Shown here piece by piece: positions 12,046-23,385 of a stretch of DNA of 64,000 nucleotides. A program made the position numbers and the translations under genes. Source of the stretch: Aquila chrysaetos chrysaetos (taxonomy: Eukaryota > Chordata > Aves > Accipitriformes > Accipitridae); the NCBI RefSeq assembly GCF_900496995.4, contig NC_044012.1, positions 25,520,759 through 25,584,758 of the forward strand. Direction: 5' to 3'. How positions within the stretch are numbered: the first letter of the stretch is position 1; every line of letters starts with the position of its first letter. The notes beneath the pieces are model-generated. The model made no database searches. It had not been told where the DNA came from and saw nothing but the letters and a program-made list of their open reading frames with translations.

Positions 12046-12150
12046 CCTGTGACTGGTGACAGATGGGCTGAGCAGAGAGTCTGAGTCCTGAGGACAGGGC
12101 TGGGGCCAAAAGCTTTTATATGCGACTGAGCTCTTTTGGAAATGAGGCAT
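12046..12150 (-). promoter_or_regulatory. Promoter and exon 1 of the 11.3 kb gene
   Basis: TATAAAA lies at 12120-12114 and a GGAAATGAGGCAT element at 12138-12150. No perfect AP-1 site was seen at the usual distance. Exon 1 ends at 12046 before GTGAGT. Confidence 0.72.
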
Positions 12151-13775
12151 GCCATGGGAATTAATAGCTGAGCAGTGAGTGCCTCGTCTGTATGTATATT
12201 TTTTCTGGCACTTGCTATTGGATTAATCAGCTGCAATTAGCATCTCCCTTGATGTAATGTCAGCTTAGCTCTTTGCATATGCAGTGGCCATTATCTAATT
12301 AGTTCTCCCGTCGGTCATGTTCAAATACGCTGTTACCTAATGTTAGTCAGATGGGATCCTGGGATAAGGATACCTGGAATACCATGATGCTGAGTGATGT
12401 GCCCAAAAGGAGTCTCTTGTGGCAGTGGGAAAATCACAAAAGGGCCCAGGAGTCCTGGTCTCCAGTCCCATGTCCAGGTGCACAATGGCTCTTGTCTTGA
12501 AACAGGGTGTTGGTGCAGAGGTACGCAAATGGCAATGTTTTTTCATGGGACTGAAAGAAAACAGAGAAAAATCTATCATTGAAAACAAGTAAGCTTCCTG
12601 ACAAAATAAAAAGCAATTTAAAAAAAAAAAAAAGGAAAAATTGGAAAACCAGTGGAATTTTGTTTTTAATAAGAAGTGATTGATTTTTCAACTCTATTTC
12701 AGCTTAACACCACCCTGACCAACTCTAAAACAGGAATTGTTATGTTTGTGGTGTGCTCCACGGAGCTGGAGTTTTTCCCCAGACTGCTTTCTGGGTGTTT
12801 TACCCACAGCTGGAAATCCAGCCTGACACTCAGCAGAGATAAGATGATTTTACTGCCTCTTCGTGCCCCGCTCCACACTTCGTGCCACGGTACTGTTGTC
12901 TGCAGCTGGAAGTGCCCTGTGATGGAACAGGGGCTACACTCAGTTATCATTTCTACTTGAATATAATTAGAAGTGGGAAAACCTCTTTTTACTATGGTAA
13001 CTTTGTGAAACTGTGATTTTATTTTGTAAAGCCGGACTCCAAGTGGACTTTTGTTTATTATGTATAAAAAATTCTGAATTCTGGATTAGCAAGATTCAGA
13101 AAAAACATCATTTGAAACTTGTATTGTAATGCTCCTGTTCTTTAAAAACAGACATCAGGTTTTAATTAACAACATTGTCCTGATATGAAGACCTTTCTTC
13201 ATGGAGTACCCTAGCACTGAAGTTGCAGAAGGCATCTAAAAAAGTGCAGAGAGTACAATTAGTTCTTTAAAAACTGCAATTTCTGCCAAGCTAACCCAAC
13301 TTCTTACACTGAAAATGTTATCAACAAATAGGGGTTTATTTTTTCTTTCATAAGATTCCATCTGAAAATCTTTGGCTTTTGGTTTGTTAGTGGAAAGTTG
13401 AAATTTTCTGTGAGAAAACACGGGAGGTTTTCCAGCTGGCTTTGCACATGGGGCTGCAGGTTGGACCTTGTTTGTCAGAGAAGGTCTGTGATATCTGCAC
13501 ATGATGCTCATCACCTTCCAGAGCGCAGAGAAACCTGACAGCCAGAGAAATGGTGACGGAATCAAGGGTGACATCTGGACCATGATGAATGGCAGATGTA
13601 GTATGGACGACTGGAAGATGTGAGTTCTGCATACAGGATCCATATGGACACCAGGGCATAGGGGCAGACTACATCAGGCTGTGGATGGGATGTATATTCC
13701 CCTATTTAAATGAATTAATTCCCTTCCAAGTGAGGAGCACCTCGGTCAAGTGAGTGGGTACAACACCAAAAGCCC

Positions 13776-13894
13776 TTTTATGTGCTGCATATCTGGAACG
13801 AGGACACCACAGAGGAGTGCTAACCTCATGAACTAACAATTTCAGGCTTTTTCAAGCACCATATCCACCCTTCTGACATTTCTGCTTTGACTCA
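13776..13894 (-). promoter_or_regulatory. Orphan EDC-type promoter (no gene recognised downstream)
   Basis: CATAAAAG (a TATA variant) ends at 13776-13782 on the minus strand. A GGAACGAGGACACC element lies at 13795-13808 and a perfect TGACTCA at 13888-13894. Order and spacing match the other promoters. No consensus donor and no Cys-, Gly- or Gln-rich frame was found in the 1.5 kb downstream (leftward), so this is probably the relic of a lost EDC gene. A non-coding or heavily altered gene is also possible. Confidence 0.5.
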
Positions 13895-15010
13895 TTTTCA
13901 ATGTAAGCTGCTCCACTTTGCATTTCTGTGGATGGTCAAGACATTTTTTAAGTACCAGCAAAGTATCTCTCACAGCAGCCCTGGGGCTCTCAGTGCAAAA
14001 GGTATTTCCATGTGCTCACTCTACAGTAGAGCCTCTGTAAGGGATGCATTTGGGTTTGAATCACTGGGAAAAGCATGTGCAGAATTCAGGGGTGTGATTC
14101 CAGGGTGCATGCTTGGACTTGATGACTTTGCTGCCACTGAGATAATTTATTGTTTAGCTACAGGAAAAATGTAATTGCCTTGCAGGAAGCCATGGGACTT
14201 GCATGTAAGGACAGAAAATACATTGGTATCTGTTAAGGGCCAACAAGGATTTTGGATTTATAACTCATTACCACAGTCCCAACATTATGCTGTTTTGGGA
14301 TTTTTTCATGTTAGGAGAGATGTTTTGGAGTCAGTTCCCTTCCTGAGGATTTTACAAATCACAAAGTGCAAATATTTCATTTCTGAATCTCATCTCTTAA
14401 AATTTGCCACATTTTAATAGAATTCCAGATGAAATTAGATAGTATTTCTGAATCCTTCAGGCTAGACTTATATCTCCACATCTTTCAATAACTCCCTCCC
14501 TCCCCGTACCATGCAGACTATGCTTGCTGGTGTATTTAATCTTACTGACAAGATATCAAGCCTTTTAAGAAGCCTGCTTTAAAGTTCAGCAAATTCACTG
14601 GAAAGATGTCCATTATCAGAAAAGATAGCTCTGAAAAAAAAAAAGATAGCTATCAGAAAATCTTTAGCTCTGGCTTTAGGACCGTACACATGCTTCGATC
14701 ACAGACTGTGTATCTTCAAAGTCATAAGCAGGGGAAAGATAGCATGAAAACGCATGGCCAAGAGGATACTCCTGTAGCTTAGATAATGTATTGACACTAG
14801 CAAGCACTATTTTTCCCCAGATGAGAGACTAACCCGAGAAGTTTACCGCATATACTGGCGTGCTCTCATCAGTAGCATGACAAATAGTTGAAAAATTCAT
14901 TATATTCAGAAACTAAGCAAATGCAAAAAAAGTCCCAGACCAGAGCTATAGTTTAAAAGACAAAGATAAATGAATCAACATATACCAGAAGTCTGCAGTG
15001 TCATAACTTA
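13895..15010. other. Intergenic, no gene seen
   Basis: AT-rich spacer. Nothing recognisable on either strand. Confidence 0.4.
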
Positions 15011-15081
15011 AAAATTTTATTGTCTTTCATGACTAATTGGAGATTAAAGCAAGAAAAGGGAGTACAATACATCAACAGCAT

Positions 15082-15594
15082 TAAACATCCCACACACCAA
15101 GAGGAAAATTAACAGTAGGACTAGTGCTTACAAAGGAAAATCACACTGATCAGTGGGTAGCAACTTCAAAGCACATTACAAGCATTTGGTGATTAAAGGC
15201 AGACAAAGAGGAGAGATGACCTACAGTCTCTAAGCAAAGGAGGAAGAGCGTTCAGGGCGGTATCCATATCCATATCCAACACCAAATGAGCCAGGAGGGA
15301 AGCAGCAGGCAGTGCAGCACTGCCTGCCCTTTGCCATGTGGGCTTAGTTGCCACAGCAGCCGCTGCTGCCGCCGCAGCAGCCTCCGTTATTGTTCATGGT
15401 GTAGCAGCAGGTCTGCATGGGCATGCAGCAGGTGGTGGGGCGGCAGCACTGCATGGGTGAGCAGCACATTGGCGTCTTGCAGCACTTTGGGCTGCTGTAG
15501 CAGCACACAGTGTAGTTATTTCCACCGCAGCATCCACAGCCTCCGTTGGGCATGTTGGTAGTAGTGTAGGCAAAGCTGGAAGGAACAGAGAGAG
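15082..15594. repeat. Duplicated exon 2 block, copy 1
   Basis: Nearly identical to 18866-19387. The match covers the 3' UTR, the coding region and about 19 bases of intron beyond the splice acceptor, then stops abruptly (after AACAGAGAGAGTCT). Only a few differences are visible, including a 3-base length difference upstream of the ATG. Confidence 0.9.
15344..15553 (-). CDS. Cys-rich EDC protein, 69 aa (copy 1)
   Basis: A 69-residue protein starting MPNGGCGCCGG with 19 Cys (28%). Eight Cys-Cys pairs are spaced 6-10 residues apart (17-18, 24-25, 30-31, 36-37, 42-43, 49-50, 59-60, 66-67), flanked by glycine/asparagine-rich ends. The start follows a TTCCTTCCAG acceptor at 15576-15577; exon 1 ends at 16072 (GTAAGT donor). 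An AATAAA signal (minus) lies at 15021-15016. The acceptor and 5' leader (CTTTG-CTACACTAC) closely resemble those of EDCRP at 24.4 kb, and the CC-x-P-x motifs resemble the EDCRP tail, so a common origin with EDCRP is likely. The protein is identical to that of the 19.1 kb gene. Expected role: disulfide cross-linked filler of hard cornified tissue (inference). Confidence 0.82.
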   Translation of the reverse strand: MPNGGCGCCGGNNYTVCCYSSPKCCKTPMCCSPMQCCRPTTCCMPMQTCCYTMNNNGGCCGGSSGCCGN

Positions 15595-16071
15595 TCTGTC
15601 TGTGACTGGGAGCAGGATATTTGGAAATACAGAAATAATTTAAAGCTCTGTTTATGCTAAATTCGGAGATTCAAGGAGCTCAAACGGAGTGCTATCTTCT
15701 TTGTAGTAAATCTTGCTTGTAACTCTTCTCTCTGTCTTTTTCCTGTAATGTAGATGTCCACCTACTCATACCAAGGCATCCCTAATGTCTTAGCAAGAAT
15801 CACACAGCGCAGTGCACATAGTCCTCAGTCTGGGCCCTTCTGAAACATTCTCAGTACCCTTGCTCTGCATGGCCCTGCTAATACTCCTGTAGCCTCTCCA
15901 TACTTTAACGCTTCTAGCTCATCCCCATAATTCCTAGTACACAGTTCATAAAAGCCCAACTTCAGCCTAAGTCCCAGTCCAGATACCCGGTTATATTTGG
16001 ATACTGTTATAAGATATACATAACATTTTTCTTCTGTGAAAAGGAAGGAAGATTTAGATGCTCTCACTTAC

Positions 16072-16181
16072 CCTGCTGAAGAGTGAGGAGAGGTGAAGGG
16101 AAGAAAAGATGAGCGAATGAAGTGAGCTGGGCCAGGAGACCTTTTATAGTCCTAGACACCTTCCTCCTGGAAGTGAGACAG
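16072..16181 (-). promoter_or_regulatory. Promoter and exon 1 of the 15.3 kb gene
   Basis: TATAAAA lies at 16148-16142 and a GGAAGTGAGACAG element at 16169-16181. The TTCATTC start region falls near 16119-16113. Exon 1 ends at 16072 before GTAAGT. Confidence 0.75.
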
Positions 16182-16269
16182 CCATTGACCATTTGAACAT
16201 CCCTGTTTACTAACCCAAACCCATACTTTTTAGCTATACGTGTCTTCTGGTATTTACTCTTTGCCATAT

Positions 16270-18810
16270 TATTTGTGATCACTACCTTTGTTTTGCCTCA
16301 TAATTGTTTAGCCTGCAGATAATCAAAGGGCTTCTATGAATACTAATGAATTTGTCCTCTCTGCAGCTTTGCAAGGGAGCCAAAAAATGTGTCCTCATAT
16401 CTGTTTGACAAACGCAGACAGTAACGACCAAAGATGCTAAGGGACTTACTCAGCAGCGGCTGGTGCTGAATCAGTGTAAGAGCTGAAACTGAATCCCCTG
16501 GGTTGCATCTTTGGCACACATGATGGGCTGTTTCATTGGACTGGTGTTTGAAACAAATATTTGGAAAATTTCATCAAAATAGGTATGTTTGTTCCCGGTC
16601 ACAGGACATGCATGTGAGGAGGGAACAAGAAGACCATGTGTTTGGGATGTGTCGGGAGTCATGCTGGCTCCTGGGTCTCAGTCACCTGTACGTGACTCCA
16701 TGCAAGATCATCTTGCCCTCATGCATGCTAAGAGCATCTTTGCGATGCCAAAGCCATCATCTTTTGGCTTGCCTAAACTTCTGCAAATCCTCCAATCTGG
16801 GGGGGTTAGGTTTGCACTCGGGCATCACTAACATAAGAATGCTTCACTTCCTGCTCTGCTTTGCTGGGGCTGCTTTCCTAGAAACATTTTCAAAAACTCT
16901 GAATTGAATATTCACTTTAGAATAATTTGCATTTTAATTAGAAAGCTAAGGGGCAGCACTGCCTATGCAAGCAGCAACGCAAGGAGTCATGGCTCTGGGA
17001 CTGGGCATGATGCATTGCAAGTCAGCATGTCCCTCCTGCGACCTCCCGTTGCATCCAGCTGAAATCCCCTTGTGTGCTGGAGCCCTGGCACCAAGCAGGA
17101 CCACCCCTGCACAGCTCCTCAGCAGGGAGGGAGGGTTGTTTAGAGTTGGAGGTTGTGCAGGACTCTTTGTGGGTGTTGGAAGTGGTAAATGAAGGAGCCC
17201 AGCATGGACTGAGAGGGTGAGAGGAAGATGAAGGTGGAAGAGATATGACAAGCACAGGAAACTGGTCCTAACTGGGGTCATGGAGCTAAGTGGGAGGCAG
17301 GGACTCAGAAGTGATGCAGGAAGAGATATTGTTGAGGTGGAATCATTTTCTGGGAGGGAAAGAGGAAAGGAGGAAGGTCAAGGTAAGGCAGAGCCTTGGG
17401 CAACTGAGCCAGGGTGGATGAATGGTTATTTATTGCCAGCCACTGCCTCCAATGCACTTTGCTGTGGGGCTGAATGCTGGCAGGAACACAGGGTATTTGG
17501 GAGGAATTTTTTCCATGGCCGAAAATTGCAGCTCTCATTTGAAGCCCTTGCCACATTATCCTGAGAGGAGTGCTGGCTAATGAGAGGATGGTGGAGCCTG
17601 CCTGGTGAGTTCCCTGCCTCTTGCCTGACACCCTCCGGGATCCCTGGGGTCCTCTGAAGAGGGGTCCTCCTAGATGAGCATCTACCAGCCCCAAAGATGC
17701 TAACAGGGGCCTTGGTTTATTTTCTGCACAGTGCAAGGGGGAGCAGATTGTGATTTTAGTGCCAATTTGCCCCTGCAGTAAATGTAGCCAGCTCCTTCCC
17801 AGGCTTTCCTGGAATGAGAGTAATTCCTTGAGTGAAATGGTGGAGAAGCAACACATGTAAATGCAACTTCTCCAGACAGGGTAGAAGAACACGCATGGCA
17901 TTTTCTTTCCAGCAGGTCTCCTCTGAGGTGACATACACTTGCCTGCCCATGAGAACTGATTAATTTACAAGGAATTAATGAGGCAGAAGCAAAGGGGCGC
18001 ACTTCACTTGTGCCTCCAGAGGGAAAGTTCTCATTGGCAAATCCTGCAACTGCAAGAAGAAGTGATGATCTAGATGGGCATTTCCCACCCATGATAATTG
18101 TGTCCAGCCATTTGTGTAACCTAGGTACTCAAATGGTCTTTGGTGAGTGGGCTATGGATCTTAATGCAAAGAAGGGACTGAAGCAGTGTGGAAACAGAGT
18201 CAGCAAGGGCATTAGACACAGAATGAGGACTGCGGTGCAGATCTTGCATGGTATGTTTTGGTACAACTCTTACTGACCCAGTCACTCCTTGAAGACAGTA
18301 GGGGTTTCTCACCATTTGTTCTAACACTTCAACTCAATATCTGGTAACCCAGACATTTTAGCAGAAGCAAGACCTCCATCTCATAAATCTTAAACTATTT
18401 ATAGGGACTGCCTGTAGGTTCTGAAGTAGACCTCTAGCTGGTTAAAATACATGGAGCTTTCCTAGTTGGGATGTGCCTGTGTCAAACTGTTTCAGAAGAA
18501 ATTCCCATCCTTCGCAAGTTTATGTATTATTTTCTTCCTATTTCTTTGTAGTTTTATAGTGAGAGGAGAAATATTGCTTGCAGAAATAACAGACACTCAG
18601 CTTGTGTTTGAATAGACCCATGCAGAAGCTCAGAACTGCATCAGGGGTGAAATGATTTTCTTTGTGTAGGCACCCCCCCTACTTAGCACCTTTTAGACAG
18701 GAGCATCCCAAAACTGGAAAAAAAATGCGAAGAAAAGGTGATAGGTGCGGTGATGCACTCCGGATTCACCAGCTAGCAAACAGATAACCACCAAGAGTTT
18801 TGCAGGGTCA
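16270..18810. other. Intergenic, no gene seen
   Basis: No promoter module or EDC-like frame was found. Open frames at 16.5-18.1 kb have ordinary composition and no splice context. Confidence 0.45.
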
Positions 18811-18865
18811 TGGACTACAGACTTTATTGTTTTCAGACAGATTCAAGCAAAACAGTGATGAAAAG

Positions 18866-19387
18866 AATTAAACATCCCACACACCAAGAGGAGAATTAAC
18901 AGTAGGACTAGTGCTTACAAAGGAAAATCACACTGATCAGTGGGTAGCAACTTCAAAGCACATTACAAGCATTTGGTGATTAAAGGCAGACAAAGAGGAG
19001 AGATGACCTACAGTCTCTAAGCAAAGGAGGAAGAGCGTTCAGGGCGGTATCCATATCCATATCCAACACCAAATGAGCCAGGAGGGAAGCAGCAGGCAGT
19101 GCAGCACTGCCTGCCCTTTGCCATGTGGGCTTAGTTGCCACAGCAGCCGCTGCTGCCGCCGCAGCAGCCTCCGTTATTGTTCATGGTGTAGCAGCAGGTC
19201 TGCATGGGCATGCAGCAGGTGGTGGGGCGGCAGCACTGCATGGGTGAGCAGCACATTGGCGTCTTGCAGCACTTTGGGCTGCTGTAGCAGCACACAGTGT
19301 AGTTATTTCCACCGCAGCATCCACAGCCTCCGTTGGGCATGTTGTTGGTAGTAGTGTAGGCAAAGCTGGAAGGAACAGAGAGAGTCT
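18866..19387. repeat. Duplicated exon 2 block, copy 2
   Basis: Partner of 15082-15594. Sequence outside the block, including most of the intron and the promoter, is clearly diverged between the two genes. Confidence 0.9.
19131..19340 (-). CDS. Cys-rich EDC protein, 69 aa (copy 2)
   Basis: Encodes exactly the same 69 residues as the 15.3 kb gene. The acceptor is at 19366-19367 and exon 1 ends at 19724 (GTAAGT donor), giving an intron of about 360 bases against about 500 in copy 1. An AATAAA signal (minus) lies at 18828-18823. Identity limited to exon 2 beside diverged flanks points to gene conversion, or to strong recent exchange, rather than a simple young tandem duplication. Confidence 0.82.
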   Translation of the reverse strand: MPNGGCGCCGGNNYTVCCYSSPKCCKTPMCCSPMQCCRPTTCCMPMQTCCYTMNNNGGCCGGSSGCCGN

Positions 19388-19723
19388 TTTTTTCTCTGCC
19401 TGAATCTCCCAGTTGTTTAGGCAGCTTAAAGCATGCTTATCCCAAAGTCCATCTCAAACTGGCTGGGGAAGTACCTACTGACCAGAATCCCATGACAGCC
19501 TCTCCCTGAGATCTCCACATTTTTGCATTGGACGCTGGTGCATTTGGCATATTGTCCAGCCCTGGTTCCACCAGAAAGAAACCACCCAGGTGTATCCCAA
19601 AACCAATCTCTCAAAATTGGTCCCAAACCAGACAGTACAGGAAATCCTGGATGGCTTCCTGCAAAAGTACACAGAAGTACAGTAGAGTGCAAATGAAAAG
19701 ACAAGTGGTAAGCTCTGACTTAC

Positions 19724-19844
19724 CCTGTTGACCAGTGAGGACAAGAGAGGAGAAGTCAAGATGAGTGAATGAAGACCACTGTGATGGGGAGCCTTTTATA
19801 TGCTTCAAAGACATCCCCCTGGAAATGAGGCATTCTTTGGCAAT
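19724..19844 (-). promoter_or_regulatory. Promoter and exon 1 of the 19.1 kb gene
   Basis: TATAAAA lies at 19800-19794, the clearest GGAAATGAGGCAT element at 19821-19833, and TTGGCAAT at 19837-19844. Exon 1 ends at 19724 before GTAAGT. Confidence 0.78.
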
Positions 19845-19929
19845 TCTGACTTCACTCTGTATCACCCAGTATATGCCTCTCACGTGTCTTCCGGTATTTA
19901 ATCTTTACCTCTTTCTGTTTGCTCACCAC

Positions 19930-21285
19930 CTCAATTCTGCACTGTAATTAGTTGTACATACAAACAACAGGTGCAAATTTTCTAGTGAATTTGCATTAAT
20001 GGGACCAGAGGTAGCTGTAAAATATTGCTCTCCACTTCCCAAGGAATGACCTTGAGACACAGAGACACTTAACAATGTGCCTGGGGGAGGTGGGTGCTGA
20101 AGCAGTGGGAGAACCATGCCTGGAACTTGGAATTGTCACCACTCATGTCCCCTCTGCACTTGGCTTTGAATTTGGGGAACAAGTGGAGGCTATGGGTCTG
20201 TGTGAATCCTTTTTTCCGGCCTCTGAAAGGTGGCTATCTGGTCAAAGTTAAGACTGAAGATTTTCTCCTTTCTTAGTCTTGTTCTTGGGTCTCCCTCTGT
20301 GGTGTTTGGTCCTCACACCCCCTGCTTTTTATTTCTGCTAAACTATTAAGAATTTTTTTCATTTTCATCCATGAAAGAGATGAATTAAGTCTAAATTAAG
20401 CAGCTTTCAAAGCAGTAGTGCACACGTTAGCTTTTTTCTCTGTTGTTTCCATACACTCCATTTTCTGAGATTATTTCTAAGGTCTGTGAGACAGAGACAG
20501 CTTGTATTTAATGGTATTTGTGATGATCACATTTGAGTGTTTCACACTAACAATTTGATTCTGTGTCACTGTAGGCAAGCATGAGGTTCAAGACTGGAAA
20601 TCCAATCCTGAGTGCATTTCTCTGTGTCTTTCCCCTGTAGCTCAGGAGCCCAGCTAGTATCTCACAGATGCTCTGAGTTCAGACACTTGACAAGACTTTT
20701 TCAGCAATTGCTTATAGTTGTTTTGGCTGCAGTGTGCTAAGGCAAAGGCTGCTGTGCTTGCAAAGCTTGACTAAACAGTCAGGAGGGAATGGATAAGATG
20801 GTTGGAGTCAAGGTAGATATTATGAAACAGGCTTGGAGATGGGGGAAGGAATTGTGGACACGTGCAGAGCCAGGACAGCTCTATGTGAGAAGAAGGTGTT
20901 GGAGTTTTCATCTGATGAGAGGGGACACCAATATAAGATGAGAGTCCCAAGGTGTTGAGGCAGCATCTATTCATGGCAAATTAAGGCTGCCATCATGTTC
21001 AGTGGACTCTGAGTGTGAGGCTGGAGTGGTGGCAGTTGATCCCTGGTGGCTGGGACACGTAGTTTCTTCCCAAGATGTGAACATGACCTCCTATGACATT
21101 GGGTGTCTCTTCTGGAATTGTCCCTAGGGAAGCATTGTTTCGGTCATGTGATAATAGCCAGATACCTGCTTGCAGGAAGTAATGCCCTCTTTGTGTAAAC
21201 CCTCAAACATGTCATCCACTGAATAAGTCATTCATTATCTTTTAATGAGGCTTTATTGTCACCATATTGGCCAAGATGATCCCTG
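19930..21285. other. Intergenic, no gene seen
   Basis: Nothing recognisable between the 19.8 kb promoter and the CR1 element. Confidence 0.4.
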
Positions 21286-21291
21286 TGTTAG

Positions 21292-21862
21292 AATCATAGA
21301 ATCATAGAACAGTTTGGGTTGGAAGGGACCTTTAAAGATCACCTAGTCCGACCCCTCCTCGCCATGAGCAGGGACATCTCCCACTCCATCAGGTTGCTCA
21401 GAGCCCTGTCCAACCCAACCTCAAATGTCTCCAGTGATGGGGCATTTAACACCTCTCTGGGCAGCCTGTGCTAGTGTCTCACCACCCTCAGAGTAAAAAA
21501 TGTCTTCCTTCTATCTATTCTGAATCTACCCTCCTTTATAATAACCATTTACCCTTGTCCTATTGCTACAGGCCCTACTAAAAAGTCTGTCCCCATCTTT
21601 AAGAAAGATACTTTCTTAAAGCCCCCTTTAAGTATTGAAAGGCTGCAGTGAAGTCTCCCTGGAGCCTTCTCTTCTCCAGGCTGAACAACCCCAACTCTCT
21701 CAGGCTGTCCTTATAGGAGAGGTGTTTCAGCCCTCTGATGATTTTTGTGGCCCTCCTCCAGATGTGTTCCAACAGGTCCATGTCTTTCTTAGAAATGGAT
21801 GTGAACCCTGAAAGGCTGTTGCTAATTAGGGTCTTATACAGATATTGAGGATATACTGGCAT
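21292..21862 (-). mobile_element. CR1 LINE, 3' part
   Basis: The left end shows the duplicated AATCATAGAATCATAGAA and GTTTGGGTTGGAAGGGACC, the reverse complement of the avian CR1 3' end, so the element's sense strand is minus. Translation of the minus strand at 21599-21862 gives the CR1 ORF2 C-terminus, including [15 protein letters not shown] and [13 protein letters not shown]. It is 5'-truncated and inactive. Confidence 0.92.
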
Positions 21863-21913
21863 TTAATGTATAGCTGGGTCAGAAATAACATCTTCTACAC
21901 TAAATCCCTTTTA

Positions 21914-21986
21914 CATGCCGTGCCATGCCATGCCATGCCGTGCCATGCCATTCCATGCCATGCCATGCCATGCCATGCCATGCCAT
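21914..21986. repeat. (TGCCA)n pentanucleotide microsatellite
   Basis: About 14 units of TGCCA with a few T/C and G/A changes (for example TGCCG and TTCCA), lying about 50 bases beyond the CR1 fragment. Confidence 0.95.
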
Positions 21987-23040
21987 AATGTCTTTGTAAA
22001 CTTCCATGGTGGTTACATGAATTTGAGAGCTACAGTACCTTTGTGAATGGGGAGGAATCTGTCATGGCAGCTTTTCCACCATATGATGAGATTAATATTC
22101 ACAGGAATTCCTTAACAGAATGCACTTCTGATATAGTATTTTATGATATGGTATAGGATATCCTTCTGCCAGTGTATTGTACCTGATTTACTTATTAATA
22201 AAAAACTCCTAAAGACCTGAGTAATGTTTTCAGAAGAGCCTAACCTGGTAGAGAAGATTGTTCTAATGCAGACTTTGTGTATGCTCTGAAGATTTGCTTG
22301 AGGGAAGCAATCAAGACAGTGCTCAAGGCATTTTCCTGAGACATACAATTCACAGCTGAGTCCTGAATTTTAATAGTAAAGGAAGTCCCAGCCAGGTAGA
22401 AAAGGGACTGTTGACTCATGTGTGTGCTATTTTAGGAATGAAGCTTTTAAGTTGTATGCTAACAGCTGGGTTTAATTCCACTGCTTGTAGTTCAGGAACA
22501 CTGTGTGTGAAAATCTCTGCTCACACAAAAATAATTCACTAATTTAACTTGTTTTCTGAAATTTTATTTTTGAAGATGGTAGTGGAAGAAGACGGTGCCT
22601 GCTATTCAGTGAGTAGTGAATTCATCTCAGTACCTACTGAAATACCTATTCTAGTATCAGGGATGAGTTCCTATACATCTTATGGAGTGGTGTGTTTTCA
22701 GATGGTGGAATTATGCATGCTTCATTCAGTCATGTCCTTTGAGTTTTATTTGCCTTAACCATTTAATTTTATAGTAAAAATTGAGCTAACTGCGGCAGAT
22801 GATCAGTAGGTGCAAGAAGGGATCATACTGCTCTGCTTTCTGTCTTTAGATATGACCTAATTTATGCCAATGGGAAACATGGCTGGGCAGCTGTTTGTTT
22901 CTTATATGTTCTTCGGTGCCACAGCAGCATGTCAGGAGCCTGGCTGAAGGCATAGAAAACGGCACCAGAATGAGGACACATTTTGGGCAAAGCAATGTAA
23001 GAATAACCAAAAGACAAGGTTTTGTGTTTTCTTAATGCTA
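21987..23040. other. Intergenic, no gene seen
   Basis: Spacer downstream of EDCRP. No EDC-like frame or promoter module was seen. Confidence 0.4.
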
Positions 23041-23385
23041 AGTTTTATTGTCTACAAGTCATGAGAGAAAATGAAGAATGATCACGTTAACAGCAAAGGT
23101 GTCCCAAGTCCCATACACCAAGGAGAGAATTAACAGCCCCACTAATATCTAATAGCTCTTTGCCTTATACAATGGTTGATATATTCAAGTGCATTGCAGA
23201 TGTTCAATAGTTAAAGGAAAAAGAAAGAAGACAGCTTAAGGTTGAAAACAAGAAGAGAATCACTAGGCATTTACTCCAATGTCATGTGAACCAGAAGCAA
23301 ATGAGCAGGTTTTCATCTTGTGCCTGTTCTTGATGCACGCCAGAGATGGGAGCCAGCAGAGCTGCTTTTGCTACCCAGAGTTGGC

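Noticed and set aside
17305-17934. 209-residue minus-strand frame
   Set aside because: No low-complexity EDC signature, no splice or promoter support and no recognisable domain.
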